A DNA stretch of 8,470 nt from Bacteroidetes bacterium UBA2234. Lineage in GTDB: Bacteria; Bacteroidota; Bacteroidia; NS11-12g; UBA955. Positions 6,597-8,470 of this stretch are shown piece by piece; position 1 is the first letter of the stretch; each line of letters starts with the position of its first letter. Both the position numbers and the translations under genes were made by a program. Location of the stretch: contig DDYM01000061.1 of assembly GCA_002347985.1 (NCBI GenBank), positions 88,494 through 96,963 of the forward strand, given 5' to 3'. The notes beneath the pieces are model-generated. The model made no database searches and had not been told where the DNA came from. It saw only the letters and a list, made by a program, of their open reading frames with translations.

Positions 6597-6604
6597 CAAA
6601 TCTA
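6597..6604 (-). promoter_or_regulatory. Putative -7 promoter element of the CBS-map-MBL operon
   Basis: On the minus strand TAGATTTG matches the Bacteroidota -7 consensus TAnnTTTG and ends 7 nt before the CBS-gene ATG, implying a leaderless or near-leaderless mRNA. No convincing TTG-type -33 element lies 17-23 nt upstream; that position is a T-rich run. The 123-bp gap (6590-6712) to the divergent GT2 gene must hold both promoters. For the GT2 gene only one-mismatch boxes such as TTAATTTG (6690-6697) are visible. Confidence 0.35.
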
Positions 6605-6712
6605 CTTTGCCGAGGGCGCTTTTTTAGAAAAAATCACGAAAACTGATACAAACAATACATCGCTATTTAGGATGCATCGGATTTCATTGTTAATTTGGCA
6701 CTCTATTTTGGA

Positions 6713-7513
6713 ATGGAAAAAACTTGCCTCGTAATACCCTGTTACAATGAAAGCGAACGTTTAGACACGAAAGCTTTCCTAAGCGAGTTGTCCAACAACA
6801 TAGATTTGTCATTGATTTTTGTAAACGATGGCAGTAAAGACGCTACCCATGATGTGTTGCGAGATCTTTATTCTAACAGCAGCGATGATGTCCGTAGCAG
6901 AATTCACATTCTCCATTACATCCAAAACCAAGGCAAGGCAACGGCAGTTCAACGCGGACTTCTGTGGGCCAATGCATTATCAAACAATACCCCCGCAGCT
7001 TCTTTTGTTGCAGATTGCGAAATTCTAAGCAACGGCGTAATTGATGCAACATATTTTGGATTTTGGGATGCCGATTTGGCAACTCCGTTTTCCGAATTAC
7101 ATTGGTTTTTTCATTTGGCAAAAGACACAAATCCCGACATTATCATGGGTTCCCGCGTGGCCCGATTGGGATCAAAAATTGAAAGGACGGTTTTCCGACA
7201 TTATTCGGGTAGACTTTTCGCAACGTTCATCAGTCAGGGTTTGGGCTGGAAGGTTCACGACACCCAATGTGGCGCCAAAATATTTAAAGGGCATCTCATT
7301 CCCATTTGCTTTGATCAACCATTCAAAACGTCATGGTTATTTGATGTAGAAATGCTTCTGAGAATGAAAAAACACTACGGTGAAAATGCCACGGACCTTA
7401 TCTTGGAAGCCCCAATTAGAACTTGGAACGACGTAAAAGGTTCAAAGATTGGATGGGCGGATTTTATCAAGGTACCCTACCAAATTTGGAAGGTTTTCCG
7501 CGATTATAAATAA
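6713..7513 (+). CDS. GT2 glycosyltransferase, DPM1/ALG5-like polyprenyl-phosphate sugar synthase
   Basis: Probable cytoplasmic or peripheral-membrane GT-A enzyme moving a sugar from a nucleotide donor to a polyprenyl phosphate. CLVIPCYNE (5-13) is the GT2 opening; FVNDGSKDAT (36-45) contains the donor-binding D39; QGKATAVQRGL (73-83) follows; FWDADLATP (117-125) holds the metal-binding DAD (119-121). DTQCGAKIFK (183-192), FDVEMLL and LEAPIRT match the dolichyl-phosphate glucosyl/mannosyltransferase group. The segment between RGL and DAD is about 35 residues, longer than in the usual compact members. No C-terminal membrane segments are present. I chose the ATG at 6713 (266 residues) because the GT2 fold normally starts a few residues before VIPCYNE; an in-frame TTG at 6695 would add six residues. 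It is divergent from the CBS gene, and its stop abuts that of the DinB-like gene. The sugar is unknown. Confidence 0.88.
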   Translation: MEKTCLVIPCYNESERLDTKAFLSELSNNIDLSLIFVNDGSKDATHDVLRDLYSNSSDDVRSRIHILHYIQNQGKATAVQRGLLWANALSNNTPAASFVADCEILSNGVIDATYFGFWDADLATPFSELHWFFHLAKDTNPDIIMGSRVARLGSKIERTVFRHYSGRLFATFISQGLGWKVHDTQCGAKIFKGHLIPICFDQPFKTSWLFDVEMLLRMKKHYGENATDLILEAPIRTWNDVKGSKIGWADFIKVPYQIWKVFRDYK

Positions 7514-7523
7514 TTAATTATTT
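7508..7523. repeat. 16-bp AT palindrome spanning two abutting stop codons
   Basis: AAATAATTAATTATTT is a perfect palindrome. It contains the TAA of the GT2 gene (7511-7513) and, immediately next to it, the TAA of the DinB-like gene read on the other strand (7516-7514). There is no room for a separate terminator between the genes. A small hairpin TGCG-ATTAA-CGCA (7523-7535) lies next to it but lacks a U tract on either strand. Confidence 0.55.
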
Positions 7524-8041
7524 GCGATTAACGCATATTTGATTTGCTCCAAGTGATGCGTGCCATGCCACGCATACAATCGAATCAAATCACTCAAGCT
7601 CACTTCTCTGCCCGACTCCGGATGGTGTAAAGTCTTCACCAATTGATTGGCAGCATCTTTCAATGACTCCAATAACAGGAGCGACCATTTTTGATGTAAG
7701 CCCAATAAGATCAAATACGAAGCTTCATGATGAAAATCGGCATCCAAAGAGGTAGCCCAAGCATTTTCATCATAGGGTTGAATTTGATTTTGATCCTGGG
7801 TAATGATGTGCTTTGTCCTGATGTATGCATTCATGTGCGAATCCGCCAAATGATGCACGATCTGTTTTATTGACCAACCCCCTTCGCGATAACTCAAATC
7901 CCATTGAGATTCTTGTATCGTTGAAATCACTTTTGCCAATTCAGTAGGAAAATGCTGAATTTCTAAAACATGATTCAATAATTCTCCCAAAGACGTAGGA
8001 GCATCCCATTCAAATTTTGGCAGATTTAAGGGCTCAATCAT
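7514..8041 (-). CDS. DinB-superfamily, YfiT/BstA-like putative metal-dependent hydrolase or thiol transferase
   Basis: A 175-residue four-helix-bundle protein of the DinB/YfiT group. YREGGWSIKQIVHHLADSHMNAY (51-73, in parts) and YAWHGTHH (156-163) are near-signature for B. subtilis YfiT (BstA). Likely metal ligands are H63 or H64 together with H159 and H163 (an HxxxH arrangement). The length and the PYDENAW segment (89-95) also fit. Family members include bacillithiol S-transferases and enzymes of unknown activity, so it may detoxify electrophiles with a low-molecular-weight thiol, but this is not proven here. It begins 3 nt after the serS stop with no Shine-Dalgarno, so it is probably co-transcribed and translationally coupled. 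It converges with the GT2 gene with no intergenic base. Confidence 0.85.
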   Translation of the reverse strand: MIEPLNLPKFEWDAPTSLGELLNHVLEIQHFPTELAKVISTIQESQWDLSYREGGWSIKQIVHHLADSHMNAYIRTKHIITQDQNQIQPYDENAWATSLDADFHHEASYLILLGLHQKWSLLLLESLKDAANQLVKTLHHPESGREVSLSDLIRLYAWHGTHHLEQIKYALIANN

Positions 8042-8044
8042 GGG

Positions 8045-8470
8045 TTAATTTATCATACTAAACCCGGTGTACTTCACCAATTCTTCTGGAACTACTATTC
8101 CCTCGGGAGTTTGGTAGTTTTCCAACAACGCCGCAACAATTCGAGGTAAAGCCAATGCAGAACCATTTAGGCTGTGGGCCAATTCCGTTTTGCCTTCTGC
8201 ATTTCGGAAACGACATTTAAGTCGCGTGGTTTGAAATGTTTCGAAATTACTCACTGAACTGCATTCCAACCATTTTTCCTGCGCCGCGCTCCACACTTCC
8301 ATATCGTAAGTTTTTGCACTGGTAAAGCCCATATCACCGCCACACAAAAGTAACATACGGTAATGCAATCCCAATTTCTGCAATAAACTCTGGACATACT
8401 GATTCATATCTTCCAAAACAGCGTATGAGCCTTCGGGCTTTACAATTTGCACAATTTCTACTTTGTCGAA
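8045..8470 (-). CDS. serS: Serine--tRNA ligase, 3' part (5' end beyond the right edge)
   Basis: The last 142 residues of a class II seryl-tRNA synthetase, which charges tRNA-Ser with serine in the cytoplasm. The frame is open to the window edge and begins FDKVEIVQIVKPEGSY, part of the motif 2 region. LLCGGDMGFTSAKTYDMEVW then carries the active-site glutamate context; CSSVSNFETFQTTRL and, after a short loop, LNGSALALPRIVAALLENYQ form the motif 3 region. It ends VPEELVKYTGF plus a short tail. Roughly the last third of a normal ~425-residue enzyme is present. No anticodon-arm coiled coil is visible because that lies upstream. It is followed after 3 nt by the DinB/BstA-like gene in the same orientation. 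A GTG at 8452 is an internal codon, not the start. Confidence 0.95.
   Translation of the reverse strand, partial: FDKVEIVQIVKPEGSYAVLEDMNQYVQSLLQKLGLHYRMLLLCGGDMGFTSAKTYDMEVWSAAQEKWLECSSVSNFETFQTTRLKCRFRNAEGKTELAHSLNGSALALPRIVAALLENYQTPEGIVVPEELVKYTGFSMIN

Noticed and set aside
6695..6712. TTG at 6695 as the start of the GT2 gene
   Set aside because: It adds only six residues before a methionine in the usual GT2 start position, with no ribosome-binding site to favour it. It remains possible.
7041..7349. Open frame of about 100 codons inside the GT2 gene (plus strand, other frame)
   Set aside because: It overlaps conserved GT2 motifs in the true frame and encodes no recognisable protein; it is a shadow frame.
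8450..8452. GTG at 8452 as the start of a small 135-residue protein
   Set aside because: The frame continues unbroken to the window edge and reads as seryl-tRNA synthetase motif 2 sequence, so this is an internal valine codon.
1..8470. Mobile element, phage, CRISPR, toxin-antitoxin or defence system
   Set aside because: I saw no transposase or integrase, terminal inverted repeats, CRISPR-like repeat array or small toxin-like gene pair; all complete genes are recognisable cellular families with even spacing and similar composition.

Overview
The window looks like ordinary chromosome from a member of the Bacteroidota; the order is not resolvable by eye. The evidence is AT-leaning DNA, promoter-like boxes of the TAnnTTTG type, the almost complete lack of Shine-Dalgarno sequences before genes, and protein families typical of that phylum: ribosomal protein S1 with a long acidic N-terminal extension, a large GT39-like/TPR membrane protein, a two-domain cystathionine beta-synthase, and a BstA/YfiT-type DinB protein next to serS. 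There are no tRNA or rRNA genes, CRISPR arrays, insertion sequences or phage genes, and no gene-free stretch longer than about 170 bases.

Layout. Positions 1-617 (minus) hold the 5' part of rpsA (ribosomal protein S1), which starts with TTG behind a perfect AGGAGG. A 166-bp divergent intergenic region (618-783) carries putative promoters for both neighbours and a 13-bp direct repeat. Positions 784-3576 (plus) encode a 930-residue polytopic GT39-like glycosyltransferase with C-terminal TPRs; its first ~170 residues look like a decayed GT2 domain. Converging on it is a compact minus-strand operon, transcribed CBS synthase (6589-5213), then map methionine aminopeptidase (5203-4436), then an MBL-fold lactonase-like hydrolase (4436-3600). 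A probable intrinsic terminator for this operon lies inside the end of the converging GT39 gene. Divergent from the CBS gene, 6713-7513 (plus) encodes a GT2 enzyme of the DPM1/ALG5 (polyprenyl-phosphate sugar synthase) type. Its stop codon directly abuts the stop of a minus-strand pair, serS (3' part, 8470-8045) followed by a DinB/BstA-like gene (8041-7514).

How the genes may work together. The GT2 and GT39-like proteins could be supplier and user of a lipid-linked sugar, although they are not co-transcribed. The CBS gene (homocysteine to cystathionine), map (release of N-terminal methionine) and a lactonase-like hydrolase make a loosely sulfur-amino-acid-flavoured operon; the BstA-like gene, if bacillithiol-linked, adds a second thiol connection. 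Most of the content is housekeeping. The best candidates for a second look are the degenerate GT2 module fused to the GT39/TPR protein, the exceptional rpsA translation start with its upstream repeats, and the terminator buried in an opposing gene. I did not find convincing evidence of a wholly new multi-gene system.
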